The position numbers were made by a program, and so were the translations under genes. A DNA stretch of 64,000 nucleotides from assembly GCF_009689585.1 (NCBI RefSeq), contig NZ_AP018694.1, positions 5,571,501 to 5,635,500 of the forward strand, given 5' to 3'. The stretch is from Aquipluma nitroreducens. Its GTDB lineage: Bacteria; Bacteroidota; Bacteroidia; Bacteroidales; Prolixibacteraceae. Below the pieces are notes generated by a model that made no database searches, was not told the DNA's origin, and saw only the letters and a program-made list of their open reading frames with translations. This document shows, piece after piece, positions 9,842 to 18,091 of the stretch (the first letter of the stretch is position 1; each line of letters starts with the position of its first letter).

Positions 9842-11160
9842 ATTACTCAAAGACACATATGTACACTCTAAAAACCATTAGTTGTAGCCTTATTTTCGCT
9901 CTGGTTTTTAGTCAATGTACAAATAATACCTCGAAGCCCGTTGAAGTACCAAAAAAGGTTCAGGAGGTAGATAAAAATAGTTTAAACTACAAAATATCAA
10001 ACGAATTATCCGAATTCTCAGGAAGCAGTTTTATTGCTAAAAAAGCTGATGATTTTCTGAAACAGTGGAATTTAGCCGGGATGACCATGGCCATTGTAAA
10101 GGATGGTAAGCTGGTTTTTGCACATGGTTACGGATATTCGGATGTTGAAGCAAAGACTGTCGTAACTCCCGGGAATCTATTTCGGATTGCCAGTGTTAGT
10201 AAGCTTATTACTGCTGTGGCAATTATGAAATTAGTTGAGAAAAAAGTCATTTCGCTAGATTCGAAAGTGTTTGGACCAAAGGCTATTTTAAAAGATTCGA
10301 TTTTTAATAAAGTAGTTGATAAACGGCTCTATAACATTACTGTAAGGCATTTACTTGCTCATGCAGGAGGCTGGACCTTAACATACGGTGACCCAGCATT
10401 TAATTCATTGGTAGTACTGGAAAAAACAGGTGAAACCGGAGCCGCAACTATGGATTCATATTGCCGCTTTGTGGCCACCCGTAAATTGCATTTTGAGCCA
10501 GGCAAACGTTCATCGTATTCGAACATGGGTTACATGTTCCTGAGCAAAGTAATCGAAGCAGCTTCAGGAAAAAAATACGATGATTTTGTGATTAACGATG
10601 TATTAAAACCTCAGGGAATCCTGGATATGCACATTGGTCGAAGCTATTTGGCCGATAAAAGAATAAATGAAGTAAAATATTATGAAGCGGAAGATAGTCC
10701 AATGATACCTTCGTTTGATGGTTCAGGAACGATGGTTCCAAAACCATACGGAGGCAATCCGATTGAATTGCTTAGTTCTGCTGGGGGATGGATTGCCTCT
10801 TCGGTTGAATTGGCCAAACTGATGGTTTTAATCGATGGCTTCAGAAGTGTACCCGACATGATTTCAGGTCATCTGATTGATCAGATGGTTGTGCATAAAG
10901 ATTTCAAAGGACCGCTTGGATGGAAAGTTGTAAAGAAAAATGGCGACTGGATCAGAACAGGCAGTATGGCCGGAACTTCGGCAATCGTAAAAAGGCAAAG
11001 CAATGGATTTGGCTGGGTAATTATTATTAACTCAAGCAGTTGGAAAGGTCCAAGATTGCCTGCGTATGTTGATTACATGATGAGACAAATTGAAAAGAAA
11101 ATTACTTCGTGGCCCAAAAAAGATCTCTTCAAATATGAGCCGACCAAAAGTTTAAAATAG
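9835..11160 (+). CDS. Serine hydrolase of the class C beta-lactamase family, lipoprotein
   Basis: The protein is 441 residues from the ATG at 9835 or 433 from the ATG at 9859; the second gives a cleaner signal peptide ending in a lipobox-like VFSQC. The beta-lactamase/PBP4-like domain has intact catalytic motifs: SVSK (SxxK) in [15 protein letters not shown] (YxN) in SSYSNMGYM, and a third RTGSMAG box near the C-terminus. Such enzymes act on D-amino peptides or esters in the periplasm; the substrate is unknown. The overlap with pyrD suggests co-transcription without an obvious pathway link. Compare the paralogue at 44290, where these motifs are lost. Confidence 0.85.
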   Translation: MLNYSKTHMYTLKTISCSLIFALVFSQCTNNTSKPVEVPKKVQEVDKNSLNYKISNELSEFSGSSFIAKKADDFLKQWNLAGMTMAIVKDGKLVFAHGYGYSDVEAKTVVTPGNLFRIASVSKLITAVAIMKLVEKKVISLDSKVFGPKAILKDSIFNKVVDKRLYNITVRHLLAHAGGWTLTYGDPAFNSLVVLEKTGETGAATMDSYCRFVATRKLHFEPGKRSSYSNMGYMFLSKVIEAASGKKYDDFVINDVLKPQGILDMHIGRSYLADKRINEVKYYEAEDSPMIPSFDGSGTMVPKPYGGNPIELLSSAGGWIASSVELAKLMVLIDGFRSVPDMISGHLIDQMVVHKDFKGPLGWKVVKKNGDWIRTGSMAGTSAIVKRQSNGFGWVIIINSSSWKGPRLPAYVDYMMRQIEKKITSWPKKDLFKYEPTKSLK

Positions 11161-11180
11161 ATTGAATTTTGAAATATTGA

Positions 11181-11212
11181 AAAAGGATGACCTACAATGG
11201 GTTCATCCTTTT
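11181..11212 (+). terminator. Intrinsic terminator of the pyrK-pyrD-hydrolase operon
   Basis: AAAAGGATGA at 11181-11190 pairs with TCATCCTTTT at 11203-11212, followed by TT, 20 nt past the hydrolase stop codon. Confidence 0.75.
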
Positions 11213-11415
11213 TTGCTTTCTGCAAAACTCATAAAAGAAAATACGGACTTGCTTATCTATTATTTACCATTTAATCTGTAACTAAGTATCATTCAAAGAG
11301 CAAAATACATTTTCCGTTAGAAAGATTGGCTTTTAAATACTGAACTTTTCAATGTGTATCTTGTTAGTTTGTCTGAAAACTAGAATTTATAAATGTTAAA
11401 TAATATAAGCAAAGT

Positions 11416-12750
11416 ATGTCAGAATTTAAAATCCAGATGCCTAAATTGGGTGAAAGTGTTCAGGAAGCTACCATCACAAAATGGTTTATTAAAGAAGGCG
11501 ATCGAATTGAAGAAGACGAACCTCTTTTTGAGGTTGCGACTGATAAAGTTGATTCCGAAATTCCTTCTCCGGTTGACGGTATTGTAAAGAAGATATTTTA
11601 TCCGCTTAATGCCTTGGTTCCGGTAGGCGAAATTGTTGCAGTTATTACTACCGAAGATGACGACTCATCGGAAAAAACGAATGAAGTTGTAAATGAACCT
11701 GAAAAGACTAAAGTTCAGGAGCAAAAAGCAAAAGCCGAACCAGTTACAGTTAGTTCAGCTGTTCAAGCTATTGAAGAAAAGCCAGTTGTTCAAAGTGAAG
11801 AAACAAAAGCTACACGATTTTATTCACCTCTTGTGCTTTCAATTGCCAATTCAGAACAGGTAAGTTTAACCGAACTGGAGACAATTGAAGGATCTGGTTT
11901 AAATAACCGCCTCCAGAAAAAAGATATACTGAACTACATTGAAGCCCGCAAAAGTGGAAATAGTGTAAAAACTCCTTCTACTCCAAATGTTCAGGCTAAA
12001 GAAACACCTGCACCGGCAAAAGTTTCAGTTTCAGTGAGTGCAAGCGATCAGATTATTGAAATGGATCGGGTTCGTAAAATTATTGCCGATCACATGGTGA
12101 TGTCAAAACAGGTTTCGCCACACGTTACTGCAGTGGTTGAAGCCGATGTGACCAACCTCGTTTTGTGGAGAACCAAAGTGAAAGATGAGTTTGCTTCGAA
12201 ATATGGTGATAAAATCACATATATGCCTGTATTTATTGAAGCTGTAGCTCGTGCAATTACAGAATTTCCATTACTGAATTCTTCAGTTGATGGATATAAA
12301 ATCATTATGCACAAGGATATTAACATTGCTGTTGCTGTTGCCAAACCCGATGGAAATCTGGTAGTTCCCGTCATAAAAAATGCTGAGCAGAAAAATCTGG
12401 TTGGATTGACGAAAAACATGAACCAATTGGCTGAAGCCGCACGCAAGAATAAACTTGGTGTTGAAGATTATCAGGGCGGAACTTTCACGATAACTAACTT
12501 TGGCTCTTTCCGCAATTTGATCGGAACGCCAATCATCAATCAACCCCAGGTTGCTATTCTTGCAACTGGAAGTATCGAGAAAAAACCTGCTGTAATGGAA
12601 ACTCCGACAGGCGATGCAATTGTTGTACGGCATAAAATGTTCCTCTCTTTATCATATGATCACAGAATTATAGACGGCGCATTGGGCGGGGCTTTCTTGC
12701 GGCGAATAGCAGATATTCTTGAAGAATTCAGTATTAATCGCGAAGTGTAA
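11416..12750 (+). CDS. 2-oxoacid dehydrogenase E2 (dihydrolipoamide acyltransferase)
   Basis: The 444-residue protein has the classic E2 order. Residues 1-75 are a lipoyl domain with lipoylated Lys44 in EVATDKVDSEIP. A charged Pro/Ala/Glu linker follows, then a peripheral E3/E1-binding domain (about 135-175, YSPLVLSIANSE and LQKKDILNYIE). The C-terminal acyltransferase domain carries the catalytic motif DHRIIDG, with His416 and Asp420. It transfers an acyl group from E1 to CoA. The next gene encodes the matching E1, 23 nt downstream. A branched-chain or generic 2-oxoacid role is more likely than 2-oxoglutarate because the E1 is of the alpha/beta type. No E3 gene is present here. Confidence 0.93.
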   Translation: MSEFKIQMPKLGESVQEATITKWFIKEGDRIEEDEPLFEVATDKVDSEIPSPVDGIVKKIFYPLNALVPVGEIVAVITTEDDDSSEKTNEVVNEPEKTKVQEQKAKAEPVTVSSAVQAIEEKPVVQSEETKATRFYSPLVLSIANSEQVSLTELETIEGSGLNNRLQKKDILNYIEARKSGNSVKTPSTPNVQAKETPAPAKVSVSVSASDQIIEMDRVRKIIADHMVMSKQVSPHVTAVVEADVTNLVLWRTKVKDEFASKYGDKITYMPVFIEAVARAITEFPLLNSSVDGYKIIMHKDINIAVAVAKPDGNLVVPVIKNAEQKNLVGLTKNMNQLAEAARKNKLGVEDYQGGTFTITNFGSFRNLIGTPIINQPQVAILATGSIEKKPAVMETPTGDAIVVRHKMFLSLSYDHRIIDGALGGAFLRRIADILEEFSINREV

Positions 12751-12773
12751 ACTCAAAAAATAAACTCAGATAT

Positions 12774-14816
12774 ATGACTACAGTTCCTAAAGTATTTTCG
12801 GTAAAAACAACCCCTAAAGAAATACTTGAAAAATGGTACCGGCTGATGACTCTTGGCCGGGCTATTGATGAAAAAGCTCCGAATTACCTGAAACAAGCCA
12901 TTGGTTGGTCGTATCATGCGCCATATGCTGGCCACGATGGAATTCAGTTAGCTATTGGTCAAACCTTTGAAAAAGAGGTAGATCATATTTTTTTGTATTA
13001 CCGTGATTTGCTGACTGCTTTGTCATGCGGATTGACTGCCGAAGAAATTATCCTGAATGGAATTTCAAAAGCTACGGATCCATCCAGCGGCGGTCGCCAC
13101 ATGTCGAATCACTTTGCCAAACCGGCATGGAACATGCACAACGTTTCCTCCTTAACTGGAAATCACACGTTGCATGCTGTTGGAGTTGCGCGAGCTATTA
13201 AATATTACGGAGAAAAAGCTGTTGCAATTAGCGTACAAGGCGAATCGTCCTTGTCAGAAGGATTCGTTTATGAAGCTATCAATGGCGCTTCCAAAGAAAA
13301 ATTGCCCGTTATTTTTGCAATTCAGGATAATGGCTTCGGGATTTCTGTTCCCAAAAAAGATCAAACAGCAAACCGGAAGGTTGCTAATAATTTCACCGGA
13401 TTTAAAAACCTCCGGATTATACATTGCAACGGAAAAGATGTTTTCGATTCGATGAACGCCATGCATGAAGCCAAAAAGCACGCGTTAGAAACTGGAATGC
13501 CAGTAATGGTTCAGGCAAACTGTATTCGCATTCATTCTCACTCCAATTCGGATCGACACGAATTATACCGGTCGGAGGATGAACGGAACTATGTTCAGGA
13601 ATATGATCCGTTATTCAAATATAAAAGGATGTTGATCCGTTACGAACGATTTACTCCTAAAGAACTTGAAAGCATCGAAAATGAGGCTAAAATTGAGCTT
13701 AAAGAGGCTCACAAGCTTGCATTAAAGGCTCCGGATCCAGATCCGAATACTTATCTGGACTTTGTTCTTCCAGAACCTTATATTCCGCAGAAATATCCTA
13801 ATGGAACACATCAGGAAGCAGGCGAAAAGAAAAAGCTGATTACTGCACTTAATGAAACTATAAAAACAGAATTCAGGCTGAATCCGGATACCTTTATTTG
13901 GGGGCAGGATATGGCCAATAAAGACAAGGGTGGTATCTTTAACGTATCGAAAGGATTGCAGCAGGAATTTGGCCCCAAAAGGGTGTTTAATGCCCCAATT
14001 GCTGAAGACTTCATCGTCGGAACTGCAAACGGGATGTCGCGGTATAATGAAAAAATCAGGATTGTAATTGAAGGAGCAGAGTTTGCCGACTATTTTTGGC
14101 CTGCTATGGAGCAATATGTCGATTCCAGTCATGATTATTGGAGATCGAACGGAAAATTTACTCCAAACGTCACCATCCGACTTGCGTCGGGCGGCTACAT
14201 CGGCGGAGGATTATACCATTCGCAGAATATCGAGGGATCTTTAGCGTCAATTCCTGGAGTTCGGATAGTCTATCCATCGTTTGCTGACGATGCTGCAGGT
14301 CTTTTACGAACTGCCATTAGGTCGAGAGGTATGACCATGTTTATGGAACCCAAAGCTCTTTACAATGACCCAAAAGCAGCAACTGTAATTCCTGATGATT
14401 TTGAAGTTCCTTTTGGTAAAGCTAGAATTCGTCGTAATGGCGATGATTTAGTAATGATTACATATGGAAACACGACACATATGTGTCTCGAAGCAGCTGA
14501 AAAATTGTCAAAAGAAGGTGCTTCGGTTGAAGTAATTGACCTTCGTTCGTTAATTCCGCTTGATAAGCAAACAATTCTGAATTCAGTTAAACGGATTGGG
14601 AAAGTGATGGTTGTTCATGAAGATAAAGTTCACTCTGGTTTTGGTGCAGAAGTAGCTTCCATAATCATGGAAGAAGCTTTTGAGTACCTCGACGGACCTG
14701 TTAAACGTGTTGGTTCATCTTTTACCCCAGTTGGATTTCATCGTTCATTTGAACGGATCATACTGCCCAATACCGAAAAGATTTACACTACAGCCAAAGA
14801 AATTTTGGCCTACTAA
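12774..14816 (+). CDS. Fused 2-oxoacid dehydrogenase E1 alpha-beta subunit
   Basis: This 680-residue protein joins an E1 alpha half (about residues 15-330) to an E1 beta half (about 345-680). The alpha half shows the ThDP-binding segment QGESSLSEGF...QDNGFGISVP and the HSHSNSD loop. The beta half shows the transketolase pyrimidine domain (EDFIVGTANGMSR, SGGYIGGGLYHSQ) and the C-terminal transketolase domain (VVHEDKVHSGFGAEVASII). It decarboxylates a 2-oxoacid and acylates the lipoyl arm of E2 encoded upstream. Such fusions are common in Bacteroidota and are usually annotated as branched-chain 2-oxoacid dehydrogenase; the exact substrate is not resolved. Confidence 0.93.
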   Translation: MTTVPKVFSVKTTPKEILEKWYRLMTLGRAIDEKAPNYLKQAIGWSYHAPYAGHDGIQLAIGQTFEKEVDHIFLYYRDLLTALSCGLTAEEIILNGISKATDPSSGGRHMSNHFAKPAWNMHNVSSLTGNHTLHAVGVARAIKYYGEKAVAISVQGESSLSEGFVYEAINGASKEKLPVIFAIQDNGFGISVPKKDQTANRKVANNFTGFKNLRIIHCNGKDVFDSMNAMHEAKKHALETGMPVMVQANCIRIHSHSNSDRHELYRSEDERNYVQEYDPLFKYKRMLIRYERFTPKELESIENEAKIELKEAHKLALKAPDPDPNTYLDFVLPEPYIPQKYPNGTHQEAGEKKKLITALNETIKTEFRLNPDTFIWGQDMANKDKGGIFNVSKGLQQEFGPKRVFNAPIAEDFIVGTANGMSRYNEKIRIVIEGAEFADYFWPAMEQYVDSSHDYWRSNGKFTPNVTIRLASGGYIGGGLYHSQNIEGSLASIPGVRIVYPSFADDAAGLLRTAIRSRGMTMFMEPKALYNDPKAATVIPDDFEVPFGKARIRRNGDDLVMITYGNTTHMCLEAAEKLSKEGASVEVIDLRSLIPLDKQTILNSVKRIGKVMVVHEDKVHSGFGAEVASIIMEEAFEYLDGPVKRVGSSFTPVGFHRSFERIILPNTEKIYTTAKEILAY

Positions 14817-14829
14817 AAACATATCAATC

Positions 14830-15339
14830 ATGAATAAAACAGGCATATTCTATAGTTTTAATTCAACAAAAACGGCCAAAGCTGCCGAAAAAATAATAGA
14901 AGCTTTTGGTTCGGATTTTAACATTGTAAAGGTTAATGCGGAAGAATTAACAGAAGAGTTATTCCTTTCATTTACTAATCTGATTCTTGGAGTTCCTACC
15001 TGGTTTGATGGAGAATTGCCAAACTACTGGGACGAGTTTGTCCCTGCTTTGGAAGATTTAAATCTAAAAGGTAAAATAATTGCAATTTATGGCCTTGGAA
15101 ATCAGGTTGAGTACCCTGAAAATTTTGGTGATGCCGTTGGAATTATGGGCGAATTGGTTCAGGAAAGAGGAGCTAAACTCATTGGTTTTACATCAGCTGA
15201 AGGTTACAAATATGAATCTTCAAGAGCTTTAGTTGAAGATCAGTTTATGGGATTGGTTCTGGATCAGGAAACTCAGCCCCGTCAATCAAAGGAACGAATT
15301 GAAAAATGGGTTGCTGACCTGAAACCGCAGTTTAGTTGA
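14830..15339 (+). CDS. Flavodoxin
   Basis: The ATG at 14830, 13 nt after the E1 stop, gives a 169-residue long-chain flavodoxin; a longer in-frame extension would run back into the E1 gene. The FMN phosphate loop reads YSFNSTKTAKAA, with the usual TGxT glycine replaced, followed by LILGVPTWFDGELPNYWDEF and IYGLGNQVEYPENFGDA, which form the FMN-flanking loops. It is a small low-potential electron carrier. The position in the E2-E1 operon suggests expression with 2-oxoacid oxidation, though a direct electron-transfer link is only inferred. Confidence 0.9.
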   Translation: MNKTGIFYSFNSTKTAKAAEKIIEAFGSDFNIVKVNAEELTEELFLSFTNLILGVPTWFDGELPNYWDEFVPALEDLNLKGKIIAIYGLGNQVEYPENFGDAVGIMGELVQERGAKLIGFTSAEGYKYESSRALVEDQFMGLVLDQETQPRQSKERIEKWVADLKPQFS

Positions 15340-15361
15340 TAAACATTATTTAATTTTAGCG

Positions 15362-15398
15362 TAAGGGCATGATAATTAAAATCATGCCCTTATTTTTT
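15362..15398 (+). terminator. Intrinsic terminator after flavodoxin
   Basis: A perfect 12-bp stem (TAAGGGCATGAT at 15362-15373 with ATCATGCCCTTA at 15381-15392) is followed by six T residues. Confidence 0.9.
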
Positions 15399-15463
15399 AG
15401 TATATAATATAGAGCAATCAATTGAATCGGGAGCTTACAGGTTAAGGTATGCTCAAATAAGTT

Positions 15464-15471
15464 TATATTTG
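15464..15471 (+). promoter_or_regulatory. Probable -7 promoter element of mgsA
   Basis: TATATTTG fits TAnnTTTG and lies 44 nt upstream of the mgsA ATG. No clear -33 TTTG was seen at the expected distance. Confidence 0.4.
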
Positions 15472-15514
15472 TATTAGACCGTTTTTCGGGTATAAATAAT
15501 TTAAGCAAATTGAA

Positions 15515-15991
15515 ATGAAAAAGAAAAAAGTTATAGCAATAGTTGCTCATGATAATCGTAAAAAAGATATGATTGAATGGGTATCCTGGAATTGGAAAGA
15601 GTTTGTGCACCATAGCCTTATATGTACCGGCACAACCGGAAGTTTAGTCGAAGCTACACTTATTGAAAAATGTAAGGAAAACGATGTTGTTCCACCAGAT
15701 ATTGTTCGTTTAAAATCAGGTCCTCTTGGAGGTGACCAGCAATTAGGAGCCTTAATTTGCGAAGAAAAGGTTGATATGCTTATATTCTTTTGGGATCCAA
15801 TGCAACCTCAGCCTCACGATGTAGATGTTAAGGCTTTACTCCGAATTTCGACACTTTATAATATTCCAACTGCAACAAACCGTTCAACTGCCGATTTTAT
15901 CATTTCATCGAAGCTTTTCCATCAGGAATATGATCCAATTCTGAAAGATTACAGCACATACATCAAAAGAGATGTTGATTTCAACCAATAA
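15515..15991 (+). CDS. mgsA: Methylglyoxal synthase
   Basis: The 158-residue enzyme converts dihydroxyacetone phosphate to methylglyoxal and phosphate, a glycolytic bypass that relieves phosphate limitation. The family signatures are complete: VAHDNRKKDMIEW, the phosphate-binding CTGTTGSLVE, SGPLGGDQQLGALI with a catalytic Asp, FFWDPMQPQPHDVDVKALLR with the conserved Asp/His, and TATNRSTADFIISS. It has its own probable promoter and stands apart from the flavodoxin operon behind a strong terminator. Confidence 0.96.
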   Translation: MKKKKVIAIVAHDNRKKDMIEWVSWNWKEFVHHSLICTGTTGSLVEATLIEKCKENDVVPPDIVRLKSGPLGGDQQLGALICEEKVDMLIFFWDPMQPQPHDVDVKALLRISTLYNIPTATNRSTADFIISSKLFHQEYDPILKDYSTYIKRDVDFNQ

Positions 15992-16079
15992 ATTAACTGT
16001 TTTTTAATGGAATAGTAAGCTCATTTAGTTGTGTATAGCAATTTGACTTCATAGCTTTGGTTAAACAAACAATATAGCC

Positions 16080-16259
16080 ATGAAGGAAGACAGATTGAAA
16101 AAGATGATCAAAACAATGTATCTTCTTCGTGAAGTCTTAAGACAGAAACAAGAAGATGACCATGCTTTTAGATTTAAACCAAAATCTAATGTTCTTACAG
16201 AAGTTGACGACATTATCGACCAAAGTCTTGAGGAGTTTTATTCTCTGAGGGTTAGCTAG
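16080..16259 (+). CDS. Small protein of unknown function, 59 residues
   Basis: An ATG at 16080 opens a 59-codon frame (MKEDRLKKMIKTMYLLREV to FYSLRVS), followed after 16 nt by a convincing terminator. The product is highly charged and predicted helical, with the phrase VDDIIDQSLEEFYSLR near its end. A self-contained unit with its own terminator supports a real gene. No family was recognised. Confidence 0.55.
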   Translation: MKEDRLKKMIKTMYLLREVLRQKQEDDHAFRFKPKSNVLTEVDDIIDQSLEEFYSLRVS

Positions 16260-16275
16260 AATTGACTTACTTTTT

Positions 16276-16317
16276 AACGATGATATTCCTAAATTTCATA
16301 GGAGTATCATCGTTTTC
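16276..16317 (+). terminator. Intrinsic terminator after the 59-residue gene
   Basis: AACGATGATA at 16276-16285 pairs with TATCATCGTT at 16305-16314, extended through a G-T pair to TCCTA (16287-16291) with TAGGA (16299-16303). A T-rich tail follows. Confidence 0.8.
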
Positions 16318-16815
16318 ATTTTATATTTTCTGAATCAATATCATCTGCAAAGTAGTCGACTTAATTAATTAACAAATGTAAACATAGATAATCAATTAAA
16401 TACTAGACAGTTAGAATACATCAAATTTATAAAAATTACAAATGTAATGTTATTGAATTTGAGTATTTTCTGAAGTTTTGAAGTTTTTGATAGTGAGAAT
16501 TTGGGTCTTCGAGAATTAAGTAATTACCAAGTGCAATCAAAATTATTTAGGTACAAAACAAATTCAAAGAAATTCCTTTTAAAATCAAATTTTGCTGGTA
16601 GCGTAACCTTAAAACTTTACTATGTAGAATTTGATGAATTCTAATTCGTATTCTGTAGAATTATTCTGAATTATTAGATTTCAATATTTCTTACCAAGTG
16701 TGAATCGGATAGAAAGCAGGCTCAGCATTTTGACTTAATTATGATAATATAAATCAATAATAAAAATCTATATTTTTGTCTTAGAATTAATATTATGTTA
16801 TTTATATACAACTAA
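16318..16815. other. Gene-free AT-rich intergenic stretch
   Basis: About 500 bases show no credible frame. The decamer ACAAATGTAA occurs at 16372-16381 and 16438-16447, the same word as in front of the XRE gene. Nothing else is distinct. Confidence 0.6.
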
Positions 16816-16842
16816 AAAGAAGGAGCAAAAAGCTCCTTCTTT
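16816..16842 (-). terminator. Terminator of the TPR protein gene
   Basis: A perfect 11-bp stem (AAAGAAGGAGC with GCTCCTTCTTT) with a 5-nt loop reads into a T-run on the minus strand, 11 nt past the stop codon of the gene at 16853. Confidence 0.85.
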
Positions 16843-16852
16843 AAAATATCGA

Positions 16853-18034
16853 TTATTGAATGCTTTTCATCTTTTCGATAATCTCAGCATGTTTATCTAA
16901 CATTTTTAAGCGATAATATAAAGTCTTTAATGACTCTAAAGTAAACTTATCGGTAGGATTAATTTCATGAGCTTTTTCCATGTATGGAATTGCTTTCTTG
17001 AATTCAACATCAGCCTTATCTTTTTCTACTTCATATTTTTCGGGTTGATTGCTCGGAACAAGATTTGCAACATCAACTTGTTTTACTCCTTTATTGTAAT
17101 ACAGAGCTCCCAAATTATAATATGCATCAAAATAGTCTTCCTTATATTCAATTGCTTTCAGATAACTAGCTGCTGCTTCTTCAGGTTTCTGAAGTTTGTC
17201 ATACAGTGTACCTTGAGCAAAGAAATACGAAGCATTTTTAGGATCTTGTGCAATAGCGATGTCTAAATACTTCATCGCAGCATCAATTTTATTGGCATTC
17301 AAATAAACATTGATCACTTCAACTAAAAGAATTCCGTTATCTGAATATTCTTTTAACCCATCTTGCAACACCTGTAATGCACCAACTGTATCTTTTTTCT
17401 GGAAATAGCTGTTGGCTATCAACGAATAAGTTTTGGCACCATTGTATTTATACTTAGCTGCTTCTTTGTAATATTCAATAGCCTTGTCATATTTCTGCGC
17501 ATTGTATGCGGCTAATCCGGCATTGAAAATAATCACAGTATCCACAGCATTTGGATCATCAGCTTTGTAAACAGGTAACTGCTCAATAGCCATGATCTGT
17601 TCAAAAGATTTCATTGCTTTTTCATAAGTTTCTTCATTAAAAGCAGCAACTGCCTGATTTGTAAGGTCACCAATCAAAAGAGTAAGTTTAATTTTTACGC
17701 TCTTTGAAAAACGATCTTTGTCGTCAAGTTGTAAGGCTTTCATATAAGAATCATAAGCCACAGTCAACGGATCTGCACTAAGCTTTTTGTAATTTTCATC
17801 TTTCGATTGGAATACAGCTTGGTAGATTTCGCCACGTACTTCCCATGTTCTGGGCCATGTTACAGAGCTCTCTGTTTTAGGGTTACTAGCATCAATAGTT
17901 TCTTCTATTGCTTCAACTGCCTTGTCGAGCTTACCAGATTCTTTATAACTTAATGCACTGGTTACTTTGCCTTTCTGAGCGAACGCGCATGAAACGGCAA
18001 AAAGTAAAACAAATAAAATTGTCGTTCTCTTCAT
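16853..18034 (-). CDS. Exported tetratricopeptide repeat protein
   Basis: This 393-residue protein carries a Sec signal peptide (MKRTTILFVLLFAVSCAFAQ, cleavage after AFAQ). The rest is TPR-like helices; the clearest units are AGLAAYNAQKYDKAIEYYKE, AIAQDPKNASYFFAQGTLYD and AIEYKEDYFDAYYNLGALYY. Such proteins are periplasmic scaffolds. The gene lies 57 nt downstream of gyrA on the same strand and may share its transcript. The specific partner is unknown. Confidence 0.85.
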   Translation of the reverse strand: MKRTTILFVLLFAVSCAFAQKGKVTSALSYKESGKLDKAVEAIEETIDASNPKTESSVTWPRTWEVRGEIYQAVFQSKDENYKKLSADPLTVAYDSYMKALQLDDKDRFSKSVKIKLTLLIGDLTNQAVAAFNEETYEKAMKSFEQIMAIEQLPVYKADDPNAVDTVIIFNAGLAAYNAQKYDKAIEYYKEAAKYKYNGAKTYSLIANSYFQKKDTVGALQVLQDGLKEYSDNGILLVEVINVYLNANKIDAAMKYLDIAIAQDPKNASYFFAQGTLYDKLQKPEEAAASYLKAIEYKEDYFDAYYNLGALYYNKGVKQVDVANLVPSNQPEKYEVEKDKADVEFKKAIPYMEKAHEINPTDKFTLESLKTLYYRLKMLDKHAEIIEKMKSIQ

Positions 18035-18091
18035 TGTGATAAAAAGTTTGTTGTTACGCTATAATATTTAATTAAAAGTTTAAAAAATTTA

